Shown: piece by piece, positions 36,701 to 48,659 of the stretch
How positions within the stretch are numbered: the first letter of the stretch is position 1
Layout: each line of letters begins with the position of its first letter
NCBI GenBank assembly: GCA_028583405.1
Contig: CM053249.1
Coordinates: 35,044,628-35,108,627 of the forward strand
DNA: 64,000 nucleotides
Reading direction: 5' to 3'
Origin: Pogonophryne albipinna
Taxonomy: Eukaryota > Chordata > Actinopteri > Perciformes > Artedidraconidae
Made by a program: the position numbers and the translations under genes
The notes under the pieces: generated by a model
The model's database searches: none
Seen by the model: the letters and a program-made list of their open reading frames with translations, nothing else
Told to the model about the DNA's origin: nothing

Positions 36701-38930
36701 AAGCAGGAAGTGAAAAGTAATGTACACAATAGACTGAATGATGAATAAACAGTGAGGGGTATGAATACAGTAGATATACACAGCAGCCTGTGGGCAGTAT
36801 GAACAGTGTGTATGAATATGCTAAGATATATAACGTATGAAAACGGTAAGTAGTGCAAGTATAGTATAAAATATATGGATATTAATTTCATGATGATAAA
36901 CATTGTGGAACAATGATGAAAAATGTGAATGGAAGTGGCGACGTAAAACTGACACAAAACAACAACAAACTTTTGCCGAGCCAATGGGAGAGCTTCATCA
37001 GCAGCACGGGGTAAAAACCACCAATGAGCGCTCAGCTCGAGATACCAGCGAGTCGTTTCCCATCAAGCATTTCGCTTCCGCAGCCCGTGGAGAGGAACTG
37101 CGCCGCCTCGCCGCGCCTCGCTCTCAAGGCTGCGGGCGTCTTTGTCCCGTGAGATTTCAACGTCTCAGGTTTATCACCAGGTAGGTTGACACGTACGAGG
37201 AATTTGACTTGATGTCGTGGTGCATACATAAAAGTAAAACAAAAATTTAAAAACACAGAGAGAGAACTATTTCAATAACACTATAATAACATTAAAAAAT
37301 AAGAAAGAATACAGTAACATAAAAAAACTAGTATTTACATTGAAATAGAATGGAATAAAATATGTGCAGTCAAAAAAACTGATATTGTTGTGATCATGAT
37401 TTATATATATATCATTTTACTCTAATTGCCCTGAAATGTTAATGGATGTATTGTCCTACAGTTGCGTTTTAAACCCCTTTGTATCTGTATTTAGCTTTTT
37501 CCTTCTGGGTGTTTTGTTTACGCACCAGTTTACCCTCCGCAGGTCAGCAGAGGCGTGTACTACGAAGCAGGATTTTCACTTAGCGGCTAACTTCAGGGAG
37601 AACTCGGGGTTTCCGGTCCTACGACGCTGGTTCTCTTTTTAGCGGGCTAGATCTCCATGGTAACTTATGCTGAGCGGCTAACCTGCCCCGTAGCAGGTTA
37701 GGTTGCAGGCTAAGAGCTCAACTCAGTGAAAGCATATCCTGCTGACCAATCAGAGCTCAGTGTGCGGAGTTTAAAGCGATCAAGTCAAATGACAGGAGAA
37801 AGCTGACATTGCAGGAAAGACGGCCGGCAAAAATCAACTGACTGTGTGAACGTGAACATTAATAGAATATCACCTCCCATCTTCAGAGCAATCTGACTAT
37901 TATAATATTAGCGTTAAGAAAGCTTACTTAAATATCTGCCACAACATAAGTAACCGGATCAGAGTAACATGACGTACAGTCCGCGGCATATCACATCATA
38001 ATGTATCATATATTTCCTTATCTGAGTCAGCTGAGCCGTATCTGGCCGAGCAACACTCACAGTGTCACATACTGTATGCAGAAGTATTATTTTAAGCAAC
38101 ACATTAAGTTGACGAAACTCTCGAGTCAAATGTAATCATAAACCTGTTAATGTACGCATTCAATCACTTTTTCTGTTACCAGCTGTATTCACCTTGCAGG
38201 CAGGGGCGCCGCCAGGGATTTTGGGCCCCATGAAAATATATCACATTGGGCCCCACCACCAGGCACAGGCCACGCAAACCAAGCACAATTGCTGTAACCA
38301 CACCTCCAGAACCCAACGACTCATTTATGCTTAAACAACTCTACCTGTACAGGCTTGCATCTATCTTGTAGTCCAATACTAACTGCACAATATTTACTGA
38401 CACTGAGCGGTGAAAATATAACACTGTGCAGACGTGCAACATTCTGCTGCAGTAGAATTCACTATTTGATATAACACTAACATTCCTGACAATAGATCTC
38501 AATAGTCATCTTTTATGGAGTACATGCCTCTTTAATAAAATTTGAATGGAACATTCATAAATCTAAATAAATGTAACTTAAATATACATGACCTCTTAAA
38601 TTAAAATAAAGTGAACATTAACATCAATATTATCATTTATAAAATGCTATAACAAAAAAAATAACATAAGCAGCAGATTTTTAATTAAATATACATACCA
38701 ACTACAAAATAAGCGGGTATTAAAGTGTAAACGGACAACAAAACGGAAATGGAAGTGAAAAGGCCTGATGGTGGTGCTAAATCAGAGCCTATTACCTGTT
38801 CTCAGTCTTTTTCTCATCATGCATCTTGTGTGTAGTGATCCAATATCGTTACCATAGCCTTGCCCTTTAACAGTTATTACGAGCCCTGGCTCAGCCTTAC
38901 TCACCAAGAGCCCAGCGCCTAGCCTTCTTA

Positions 38931-40441
38931 TGGCGCGTTTCCACTGCAGCGGGTAGCTCGCTTTAAGCGTGCCGAGCCGTGCGGGGCCCGTTTTTGGTTG
39001 CGTTTCCACTTGGCCTAGTACCGGCTAGCGGGTCCTAATTCACATTTTTTCTGGCCCCATAAAATCGTGGTTCTAGGGCCAGGAACAACCAGGCTGAGTC
39101 GGGCTGAGTATGCTAAACTAGAGAGAGAATCGCTGGCAAGGGGGCTACAACTACAACAAGATGAACATATTTGACCGTGATTTAATTGTAACACACGTTT
39201 CAAAATGATGCCGAAGTAACAACATACTGATACCGGTTAGTAAAAACCATGAATTAATGCTTTGACAAGTCTGCAGACAGACGGCAGGCGAAAAACCCTT
39301 TTAAAATGCGTGTTGTCTAAATGGAGCTTGGCTAAGCTAACGCAGTATATGCTCCGACCGTCCACACTCACAACAACGGCCTACAGACATAAATAAAGCA
39401 GCGACTGTATTCGCCATGACACAGGCAGTCTGTGGTTTGCACTTGTTTAACTTTTGTCTAGTTTCTGAACAGATATGAGCAGACCCGGTGTCATGGGCGG
39501 GCCCGCCCATCCAGGATTTGGGCCCGCTGTTTTAATCAGGGCTGAATACCACATTGTTATTGTTTATTATTATGTTTATTGTTGTTATTTGTAGGGCTTT
39601 GTCCTAATATTTATTTTTGAATTAGTTTAATATCATTTTTTTATTTTGCTAGGAAATTCTGAATGAAAGGCTGCGCGCAAGACTGGTTTTTCGCTGGGTT
39701 GAGTCGTGTGGGTTTTTGAGTGAGATGCGGCACAGCAGCCTGTCAGTTAGTTTACTCTTGCTAGTGGTTCACCAAAGGAATCTGGCAACTCAGCGCCAGA
39801 TGCAGGCACATTAGAAGAAACCAGTTAGGCCTGTTACCAACGAGCAAGCAAGTCAGCTGGCAATCAATTATATTTTGAAGAGAAATGTACTCTCAAGCCG
39901 GCTCTCTCACAAACTCCTGCTCTGTGTGCAAGCAGACCGCTGCACAGGCTCTCTGCCTCGCTCAATCTCTCTCTCTCCCTCCCTTTCTCTCCATCGCTCA
40001 ACCTCACTCCACCTCCACCCGGTGTGCGCTCAAGTTTGCCTGCGTTACAAATGTTCCACAAAACCAACCAATGGATACATAAGACCGTCAACAGACTTAT
40101 GGCAACCTAAAACCCCTCTCTTTCAACAATTCACGAGCGCCTCCTACCCCCGTTGACAATTCAGATTTCCCGGGAAATGTAAGTGTCGTGGTGGGCCCGC
40201 CCTGGTAAATCAAATGCCCGCCCAGAGACGTATGTCTGCCGCCGGGTCTGGATATGAGGAGCTGTGAGCTCTGAGGGCTAACGGCTGTGTTGTTTTTCTG
40301 GGGCTCTCATTGAAAATGACGTCACGACTCCACCTACACTGCGTTACTATAGATACTACCCCAGTTCCTAAACTGTAATGGTAATGCGCCAGTCCTAACG
40401 AGGCCTAACCATACCGAGCGAGGCCGTGTGGAAATGCGCCA
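38931..40441. mobile_element. PIF/Harbinger-type element, third level
   Basis: Inverted ends TGGCGCGTTTCCAC and TGGCGCATTTCCAC flanked by TTA on both sides (38928-38930 and 40442-40444), the target size and sequence usual for PIF/Harbinger. It has no coding capacity of its own. Confidence 0.88.
39480..40250. mobile_element. hAT element, innermost
   Basis: A 771-bp element with perfect 9-bp inverted ends CAGACCCGG and a perfect 8-bp target duplication GATATGAG (39472-39479 and 40251-40258). It is non-coding. This is the youngest of the four nested insertions. Confidence 0.93.
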
Positions 40442-41605
40442 TTACAGGCAAAGTCACTGATCAAGTCCTTGAAGTCCAGCTTTCTAGCCAACTGGCTTTC
40501 AATGGACAGCATGACAAGACTGCAAAGCCTTATGGGGGGACAGGGCTGCGGAGCCTAAAGATGGATCTGTTGGTCCTGGCACCAGGGGAGGGACAACTGA
40601 TTTAGTATGAATAGCTGCTAAAAATGTACCTGCATTTATTAAATGTCAGCTAAAAGAGGAGTGAAATGAAAAACCTCAGCATTTTCTGTGAAGATATTAA
40701 CAGTACTTAATGTCAGCTAAACATTACAATTATTATTTACAATGGACATAGCTTAGCTAACAGACTAATCTCCACCACTCATGGACCACACCCACCTTTT
40801 CTTTTGAAAAACTGGGTGACATACTGTCGCCCTTTAGTCCCTCTCTCTTGTCTTTCTCTCCTTTCTTTTCTTTTTTGAAAGCCTGACTTTGTGAGTCGTT
40901 GAGACATCGTACACACGTAAGTACTAGCATCCCTGCTCCTCACATGCTCTCACTCTCTGCCAGAAAGTGCAGTGCCGCACAGCGTTTGGAGGCAGGACCA
41001 AACCATTACATGTAAATTGAGGGGGGTGTACAGAGGCTTTGGACAATTAACTTTTGGAAGAAAAAAAGTGAAATGAATCGTAAGTTTAGTGAGTACATTA
41101 TCAATTTAACGTTATATTAATGTTAATTGTTGATGATTGATGAAAGGTTACTTAAACATTTTTTCTTAATGTTCTAAAAACGTTTGGGGCCCATGTCAGT
41201 CACGGGCCCTTAGAATCGTCCTAACTGTTCTCACCCTTACGGCGCCCCTGCTTGCAGATGCAACTATGTCGCTTTTATCCTGGATAAAGTGTTTAAGTCA
41301 TGGATGTTTAAAGTTTAACTTCTTCATATTTGACTAATATTATAGTTGACTTTTCATTCAGGAAGTATGACGCTGCGCTGTCAGTATGCTTCTCCATGTT
41401 TGTGATTGGTCGAATGCTCCAAATACCACCCCTTTCATGTGAACACGCACCTAACTAGATAGGACACGGCTGGCTTGAGCGATCCACTTGATAACCCGCG
41501 TCGTAGTACAGTTTAGCGAGAGCGCGTATGTTTTGGATTAGGCCAACCGGCTAACTCAAACATATCCCAGGTTAGGTTGAACCAGCTTCGTAGTACAGGC
41601 CTCAG

Positions 41606-42018
41606 GTGTTTCTCTGCATTTAAGGCGTCGGTGCTGCCATCTGATCTGCGCTGCATAATTCATGACAACAAGTCTATGGTGGGTTTTCTCTTTTGTTTTC
41701 AGTTAAGCTGCCAGAAGACAACCGCTAAAGAAAGACATCTGTGTTCCAAAACATCAAACATGTCTAGTTACGTTCAGCTAGATTCTTATGTTTTGGTTCT
41801 TGTGTTTTGGTGTCTTGCCTTGTGAATTGAAAATTGGTTGCGATTTTTGTTCATTTTCCAGATTAAAATGAGAGTGTTTTATTCACCGGGAGTCAAGTAG
41901 GTGCTGTGAACTCTGAGGAAGAGGAGAAGAAGGACTACAAACCTGCAGGTCATGGTGATAAAAAGTGGAGGAAAGAGGAAGAGTGTTGACTTCAAACTGA
42001 CTGACGGATATTTAAAGG
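41606..42018. other. Unassigned flank
   Basis: No gene recognised between the nested transposons and the palindrome. Confidence 0.5.
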
Positions 42019-42098
42019 GAAGGTGTGAAGAGGAGGGAGGAGAGATGAAGATGATAAATGTATCATCTTCATCTCTCCTCCCTCCTCTTCACACCTTC
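42019..42098. repeat. Perfect 38-bp-arm palindrome with 4-nt loop
   Basis: Arms 42019-42056 and 42061-42098 are exact reverse complements around AATG. It lies 8 bp before the truncated BEL LTR. The arms are purine-rich (left) and pyrimidine-rich (right). Confidence 0.97.
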
Positions 42099-42106
42099 TA
42101 GACTTT

Positions 42107-42213
42107 TGCTCGGACCTTGATTTTTACCCATGCGTAAGATTCGCTGACGGGTGCCTCAGCGGCACTTTGCGTTATATTTCTTTCTTATATTTTTATGATT
42201 TTGGCCGCTATAA
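42107..42213 (+). repeat. BEL 5' LTR remnant (U5-like, 107 bp)
   Basis: Identical to 49175-49281. In the 3' LTR this segment lies downstream of AATAAA (49151-49156), so it corresponds to the part after the polyadenylation site. The rest of the 5' LTR is absent. Confidence 0.92.
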
Positions 42214-42650
42214 AGTAAAAAACCCGCCTCATGAATGGATACAATTTTTTTGGAAACCCTTTTTCTGTGGATGGCCCGCTGGAAAGAGGGATAAAAGGAT
42301 TTCCTTATTGCAACTTCCGAGAGTCGCGTGGAAAAGAGGAGAGACGCCGGCCTCGTTTTGGAAATGTTTGTACGCGAGGCAGTGCGCGTGGGACTCGTGA
42401 GTAAACAAGAGGAATACATGAATGATGAGTCATGCTTGTTGTGATTTAATCAATGGATGCATACGCAAATGAACATATGAGCCAAACGTGTCAAATTTTA
42501 TGGATGGAATGATTAAACGTTTCATCAAAGAAATAAGGACGTCTGTGCATGCCAGTTTTACGCACGCTGCGGAGAACAGCGTTATGGATTAACGCAGACG
42601 CAATCTGATCATAGGGATTTAATACAATTAAAAGCAACTCTCAAGTAAAA

Positions 42651-45143
42651 ATGACTGAACCTAAAACTGCCATGGAGGCAGAGGATCTTTTAAAATCCCT
42701 CACGGCCACACGCAGAGGGAAACTTGGAGTGTGCACAAGAAAACTAAATGAAACTAAAGCCCTGCTCACTGACGGTGGAAAGGTTGATGATGTTGATGAT
42801 TACATGGATATGTTTAAAACTGCTATGGATGAATTCAATAAAGTGCATAATTCTCTCCAACAGCTCTTATCTGAAGAGGAAAAGGACATTGATGTAACAG
42901 ACTGGTATGAACCCATAATTATGAACTTTAATTACTTTGCAAAGGAAGTTAAAGCATGGAGAAGAGAACTTATTGCACAACTACAAGTTGATCCACTTGA
43001 CAGTATCTCCAATGCCTCCAAAAGGACTACAACATCAAGGGCCTCATCTGCTGCTAAGTTAGCATCAGCAGAAAGGGCAGCGCTGGAGGCTAAGTCTGCT
43101 GCTTTAAAGGACATGCATGCACTGCGACTGGAGGAAACTATTCTCAAATCAAAAATGGAAAAGGTGGAGATGGAATCACAGATTGCAGCAGCAGATGCCA
43201 AAATGAGGGTACTTCTCAGCCCAAATGAGGATGATCATCTTGGCGATGCTATGAATGCTTATTTAGATGAAGAAGGTAAACTGGACAATGTGGAGCAAAC
43301 GTATACAGACACTTCTGTCTTGGAATTTATTGAAGTAGCTGCTGTACCTAAAACTCCACTACATAGAACAATTGTGGATTTCCATAAAAGATCTCGGCAA
43401 GCAAATGGTGCATCAAGCCCACAACTGGAAAATCCTGCAATCAACATTTTTACTCAGGAAAACCTCAACACCCTGGCACAGAGACAAAAGGACATAGCTG
43501 ATCTCATGATAATGCAACAAAATCTATCCCTGCTAACTAAGAGAGAGGTGCCTGTGTTTAATGGTGACCCACTCTCTTATCAACCTTTCATGCATGCATT
43601 CAGATACCTAATTGAAGAGAAAACTAGTAACTGCCAGGACAGGCTCTACTTTCTTGAACAGTTTACATCAGGTCAAGCCAGAGATCTGGTCCGTAGCTGT
43701 CTTCACATGGATGCACCAAGAGGATATTCAGAGGCCATGCAACTTTTAAAGAGACATTATGGAAATGAAATGAAAATTGCAAATGCTTATCTGGATAAGG
43801 CACTCAACTGGACAGCTATCAAGCCAGATGATGGAAAATCTCTTCATGCCTACTCACTATACCTAAGAGAATGCCTTAACGCCATGCAGGACTTGGAGTA
43901 CATGGATGAGCTAGACGTCACATCAACGTTAAGACTAATTGTATCCAAGCTACCATATAAGCTCAGGGAAAGATGGCGCACAACAGCGTATGAAGAATTT
44001 CAAAAGAAAAACATCAGAGCTAGATTCAAACATCTGGTCGAATTCACCGAAAAGCATTCTGACATATTATTACACCCAGTGTTTGGAGAAATTAAAGACT
44101 CAAATCCCACTAAAAGGATAATCACCAACAATAGGACAACTGACCTCAGAACACCTAAAAGGAGCAGTAGCTTTGCCACGGATGTCGCCGCAACTGAACA
44201 TTATGACACCAGGCTACAGGCATTTAAGGTGCAGCAACCCACCTACATCAAAGCTGCCCCTGCAACCCTATGTAGTTTCTGTCAAGGCAGGCATGCAGTA
44301 TTGGACTGCTTAAAACTCAAATCAGAGCCTCACGACCAAAAGGTTAATTATCTAAAGACAAATGGTTACTGTTTTGGTTGCCTTAAGAAGGGTCACATGA
44401 GCAAAGAGTGTACATTGAAGCTGAACTGTCTAACATGCCAAAGGAAACATCCAACACTGCTGAATAGTGATGAATTAAATTCAAAACAAGTCACCCTGCA
44501 AAACAGTAGAACAGAACCAAAGCGAGCGTCCATCAACAGTGCGAAGGTATCAGCTGATCAGTCAACAGGGGCCGGTGAGGATTGTGCCCTTGCTATTGTT
44601 CCGGTGCAAGTTAAAGCAGCAAAAGGAAGCAAGTATATTCAAACCTACGCCTTTCTTGACCCTGGGAGCAAGGCCACATTCTGTACTGAAAACCTAATGA
44701 ACCAACTGAATACTAAAGGACGAAAGACTGAAATTCTACTCTGCACAATGGGACAAAAAAGGAATGCAAAAAGCTATGAAATCACAGGTCTGGAAATAGG
44801 AAACATAGATGGAGGACAATTTATCCACTTGTCCAAAGTGTACACACAAACTAAGATTCCTGTCTCAAAGGAAAACCTCCTCACACACTCGCATCTTGAA
44901 AAATGGCCTCATCTCAGTCAGATCCAAATCAAGGAAATTGATGCAGACATTGAAATGCTGATAGGGATGAATGTTCCCAAAGCCTTGGAACCCTGGGATA
45001 TAATCCACAGTCAGGGTAATGGACCATATGCAGTGAAGACAATGTTTGGATGGGTGGTCAATGGGCCCCTCAAATCTCACACTGCTATGGATACTTCTGA
45101 AACAATGTCAGCAACCGTCAATAGAATTTCACTGGTAATCTGA
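42651..45143 (+). CDS. BEL/Pao gag and protease, open frame
   Basis: An 830-codon open frame from ATG 42651. It shows a gag-like region with coiled-coil propensity (about residues 140-195) and a Pao-type capsid region (VFNGDPLSYQPF, about 303). Two Cys/His clusters follow (CSFCQGRH, about 540; CFGCLKKGHMSKEC, about 575). A retropepsin-like site reads FLDPGSKATF near 667, where DSG or DTG is usual. The frame ends at TGA 45141-45143, and the pol region continues in another frame, so a frameshift separates protease from reverse transcriptase. Confidence 0.92.
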   Translation: MTEPKTAMEAEDLLKSLTATRRGKLGVCTRKLNETKALLTDGGKVDDVDDYMDMFKTAMDEFNKVHNSLQQLLSEEEKDIDVTDWYEPIIMNFNYFAKEVKAWRRELIAQLQVDPLDSISNASKRTTTSRASSAAKLASAERAALEAKSAALKDMHALRLEETILKSKMEKVEMESQIAAADAKMRVLLSPNEDDHLGDAMNAYLDEEGKLDNVEQTYTDTSVLEFIEVAAVPKTPLHRTIVDFHKRSRQANGASSPQLENPAINIFTQENLNTLAQRQKDIADLMIMQQNLSLLTKREVPVFNGDPLSYQPFMHAFRYLIEEKTSNCQDRLYFLEQFTSGQARDLVRSCLHMDAPRGYSEAMQLLKRHYGNEMKIANAYLDKALNWTAIKPDDGKSLHAYSLYLRECLNAMQDLEYMDELDVTSTLRLIVSKLPYKLRERWRTTAYEEFQKKNIRARFKHLVEFTEKHSDILLHPVFGEIKDSNPTKRIITNNRTTDLRTPKRSSSFATDVAATEHYDTRLQAFKVQQPTYIKAAPATLCSFCQGRHAVLDCLKLKSEPHDQKVNYLKTNGYCFGCLKKGHMSKECTLKLNCLTCQRKHPTLLNSDELNSKQVTLQNSRTEPKRASINSAKVSADQSTGAGEDCALAIVPVQVKAAKGSKYIQTYAFLDPGSKATFCTENLMNQLNTKGRKTEILLCTMGQKRNAKSYEITGLEIGNIDGGQFIHLSKVYTQTKIPVSKENLLTHSHLEKWPHLSQIQIKEIDADIEMLIGMNVPKALEPWDIIHSQGNGPYAVKTMFGWVVNGPLKSHTAMDTSETMSATVNRISLVI

Positions 45144-45208
45144 GGGACCAGCTAGTCTCACATTACAACCAGGATTTCCCTGAAAAAGAATATGAGGAAA
45201 AAAGAGAG

Positions 45209-47917
45209 ATGTCATGTGAGGACAGGAAATTCATGGACTTGGCTGAAAGTTCAATAATCATCAAAAACGGACATTACAACTTACCTCTACCCTTCCGTGA
45301 TAAGGACTTGGCCCTGCCCAACAATTACAACATGGCACTACATGGCACAACCAACCTTGCTGGGAAATTCAAGAGGGATTCAGTTTACGCTGAAGAATAT
45401 AAAGCCTTCATGGAAAAGGTACTGGAAAAGGGCTATGCCGAAAAGGTTCCACAAGATCAACTTCAAAGATCAGACGGCAGGCTCTGGTACATACCGCATC
45501 ATGGGGTTTACCATAAAAGAAAGAAGAAACTCAGGGTTGTATTTGACTGTTCATCTTCATTTAAAGGAAAGTCCCTTAATGTTGAACTCCTCCAAGGTCC
45601 GGACTTGACTAATCCCCTTCTAGGCGTCTTGCTTCGTTTACGTCAGGAGAAAATTGCAATAATGGCTGACATTGAAGCAATGTACTACCAAGTACAAGTA
45701 CAGGAAGACCACCGTGACTATCTCAGGTTTTTGTGGTGGCCTCAAGGAGACATCAGCAAACGACTGGAGGTCTATCGGATGAATGTGCATCTCTTTGGTG
45801 CAGTATCATCCCCAAGCATAGCCAGCTTTGCCTTGCAACAAGTGTCAAGAGACAATACCAGTAAATACAGCATGGAAGTACTGGAAACCATTCAGCGCAG
45901 CTTTTATGTGGATGATTGTCTCAAATCTGTGGCTTCTACAACTCAAGCTATCGACCTTACCAAGGATCTAATGAAGGCATGTGCCGAAGGAGGATTTACT
46001 CTTACCAAATGGGTGAGTAACAGCCAAGACGTGCTTAGAACCATCCCTGAAGTGCACAGAGCTAAACCAGTTGAGCAACTAGATCTGGACAAAGAAAAAA
46101 CACCTCTAGAAAGAGTTCTAGGCATCCAGTGGAATATCGTGAGAGATACTTTTACCTTCACTGCTGCCATCAAACACAGAGTTCCTACAAGAAGAACAGT
46201 TCTTTCTATTGTCAGTTCTATTTACGACCCCCTCGGTTTCCTTTCACCATTCATCCTCAAGGCCAAGCAAATCCTTAGAGGACTCTGCATTGATAAGTGT
46301 GGATGGGATGAAGTTATCCCAGAACACCTTTCAAAGTCATGGCAAAGATGGATAGCAGAACTAGATCAGCTGGGCAGATTTGAAGTGAACAGGTGCATGA
46401 AGCCTGAACATTTTGGACTCGTAAGGACTGCTGAGCTGCATCACTTCTGTGATGCAAGTGAAACAGGGCATGGCACTGCAAGCTACATTAGATTCACGAA
46501 CCACAAAGGAGATACTCATGTGTCATTCATTCTCGGGAAATCCAGAGTCAATCCTCTGAAGCAAATCACCATTCCCAGACTGGAGCTCACAGCTGCTACA
46601 CTTGCTGTAAAAGTTGACAGGATGTTACAGAAGGAACTAAACATGAAACTACAGAAATCAACCTTCTGGACAGATAGTACATCAGTACTAAAATATATCC
46701 ACAACCAAACAAAAAGATTCCATACCTACGTTGCTAATAGGATAGCTGTGATTCACAACTTGTCCCAAGAAAGCCAATGGAGGCATGTAAGTTCCAAGGA
46801 CAATCCAGCAGACTTTGCATCACGTGGATTGAATATTGAACCATTCTTGGAGTCAACAAGATGGTTGAATGGCCCTGACTTCCTTTCAAAGGAGGAAAGT
46901 GAATGGCCCGAAGTGCCAAAGGATCTTGGCCACATCCTCCGTAATGATCCAGAGATTAAAAAGGACATCTCTGTTAACAGCTTGAAAATAAATAACTGTG
47001 CAACCACCGACCTCATCGAACACTACTCCTCTTGGAAAAAACTACAGAGAGCAGTTGGTTGGTTGTTGAAACTCAAAAGACTGCTTCAATTCAAAAAAGC
47101 TAAAGCACCAGTGACCCGCTCCAAAACTGCAGAAAGACAACAAGGACTATCTGTGGCGGATTTGGAGGAAGCAGAGAAATCCATCATTCACTATGAACAA
47201 GAGTGCTACTTTGAATCTGAGCTGATGCTGCTAAGGAAAGGAAAATATGTTAAAGCTGACAGCCCCTTACGCAAAGTTGATCCTATTCTGGATGAAGGTA
47301 TCCTACGGATTAGAGGACGCATAAGTAAATCTGCTATGCCAGTACATTTGAGAAACCCGATAATCCTTCCAAAAAACTCCCACATATCCAAACTGATTCT
47401 ACGCGATATTCATCAGCAGGTCGGACACTCGGGGAGGAACCACATGCTCTCCAGACTAGGCCAGAAATTCTGGTTACCCTCTGCCAACTCTTCTGCAAGG
47501 AAAATAATAAAGGCTTGTGTTTTTTGTAGACGCATGCAAGCTAGAGTTGGAGAACAAAAAATGGCTGACCTACCTGAAGATCGTGTGGCTCCAGACCTTC
47601 CACCTTTCTCTCATGTGGGAATTGACTATTTCGGGCCCATCGTGGTTAAAAGAGGTCGAGGCCAGGTGAAGCGGTGGGGGGTAATATTCATCTGCCTTGT
47701 GAGTCGAGCTATTCATCTGGAGGTGGCGAGTACCTTGGATACTAACTCCTGCATCAACGCCATAAGGCGGTTTTCATGTCGAAGAGGACCAATTCTAACA
47801 ATCAGAACAGATCGTGGGACCAACTTTGTAGGCGCTCAGAAAGAACTGGAGACTGCTTTAAACCAGCTTGATCACAAAAGGATCCAGGATTCCCTGCTCT
47901 CTGAGCAAGTCAGGTAG
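45209..47917 (+). pseudogene. BEL/Pao reverse transcriptase, RNase H and integrase
   Basis: A 902-codon frame with RT motifs (MADIEAMYYQV near residue 151, catalytic YVDD near 232) and RNase H (CDASETG near 411, WTDST near 490). It also holds a His/Cys zinc-binding integrase head (about 733-775) and the integrase core with catalytic Asp residues in GIDYFGP (about 803) and RTDRGT (about 865). It stops at TAG 47915-47917, where family members have Trp. The frame is also shifted relative to the upstream gag frame. RT-encoding sequence extends upstream of the ATG shown, to about 45146. Confidence 0.92.
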
Positions 47918-47953
47918 CTGTTCAATCCCCCATCAGGAGCACACTTCGGAGGA

Positions 47954-48601
47954 GTGTGGGAAAGACTGATCAGGCTGGTGAAAAAAGTACTCTTTTCAGT
48001 TCTTCAACATCAGGTCATGGATGATGAAATGCTACAAACTGCCTTTTATGAAGTTGAATCTATTCTCAATGACAGACCAATCACAACTGTGTCAGCTGAT
48101 CCTAATGATTTAGAACCCCTCACGCCAAACCACCTGCTGCAGCTGAAAACCAAACCACTCTTACCACCTGGACTCTTCTGCAAAGATGACCTCTACACCA
48201 GAAAGAGATGGAGACAAGTTCAATACATTGCAGACCTCTTCTGGCAGAGGTGGGCTAAAGAATATCTGCCACTCATGCAGCAAAGGCAAAAGTGGGTCAA
48301 CACTAGAAGGAATCTTCAACCCAACGATATTGTGGTCATCGTCGATGAAACGGCACCAAGGAACTCATGGCCCCTCGGCCGTGTGGTTAAAACCCTGCCC
48401 GGACCCAAAGGTCTGGTCAGAAGTGTGTTAGTTCAGACCAAGACTAACATCCTGCAAAGGCCCATTAGTAAGCTCTGTCTACTAACTGGAAGCCAACTGA
48501 GCCAAGAGCTAGCCAATGCCCTACCCCTTATCGCCTGCACACACACATACTATCTTTCTTACATCTTTCCATACACAAACCTCTATTTCAAACTACACTG
48601 A
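47954..48601 (+). pseudogene. BEL/Pao integrase C-terminal part
   Basis: This continues the previous frame after the nonsense codon. The segment GGVWERL, carrying the third catalytic acidic residue, lies at about 47948-47970, followed by the C-terminal domain (NDRPI, then RRNLQPNDIVVIVDE). It is in the same frame as the upstream reverse-transcriptase frame, so a single TGG to TAG change accounts for the break. Confidence 0.9.
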
Positions 48602-48659
48602 TACCCTTTTGACTATTGTCTCCTGCCTCAGGGACAGTGAGTGGTGAAACCACAAAAGA

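Larger units (their letters stand above)
38201..41250. mobile_element. hAT element, second level
   Basis: Perfect 11-bp inverted ends CAGGGGCGCCG, flanked by the 8-bp duplication CTTGCAG(G/A) at 38193-38200 and 41251-41258 (7 of 8 match). The remaining own sequence (about 1.5 kb) includes TTGAAGTCCAGCTTTCTAGC near 40470, reminiscent of hAT transposase genes, but no open frame survives. Confidence 0.88.
37551..41602. mobile_element. PIF/Harbinger-like element, outermost of four nested
   Basis: Inverted ends AGGCGTGTACTACGAAGC and AGGCCTGTACTACGAAGC, flanked by the 3-bp direct repeat CAG (37548-37550 and 41603-41605). No transposase is seen. About 3.05 kb of its 4.05 kb is a later hAT insertion at 38201-41250, so the element itself is about 1 kb and non-autonomous. 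Confidence 0.8.

Noticed and set aside
42019..42098. Transcription terminator or CRISPR-like repeat
   Set aside because: A single palindrome in eukaryotic DNA next to a retrotransposon; there is no array and no U tract.
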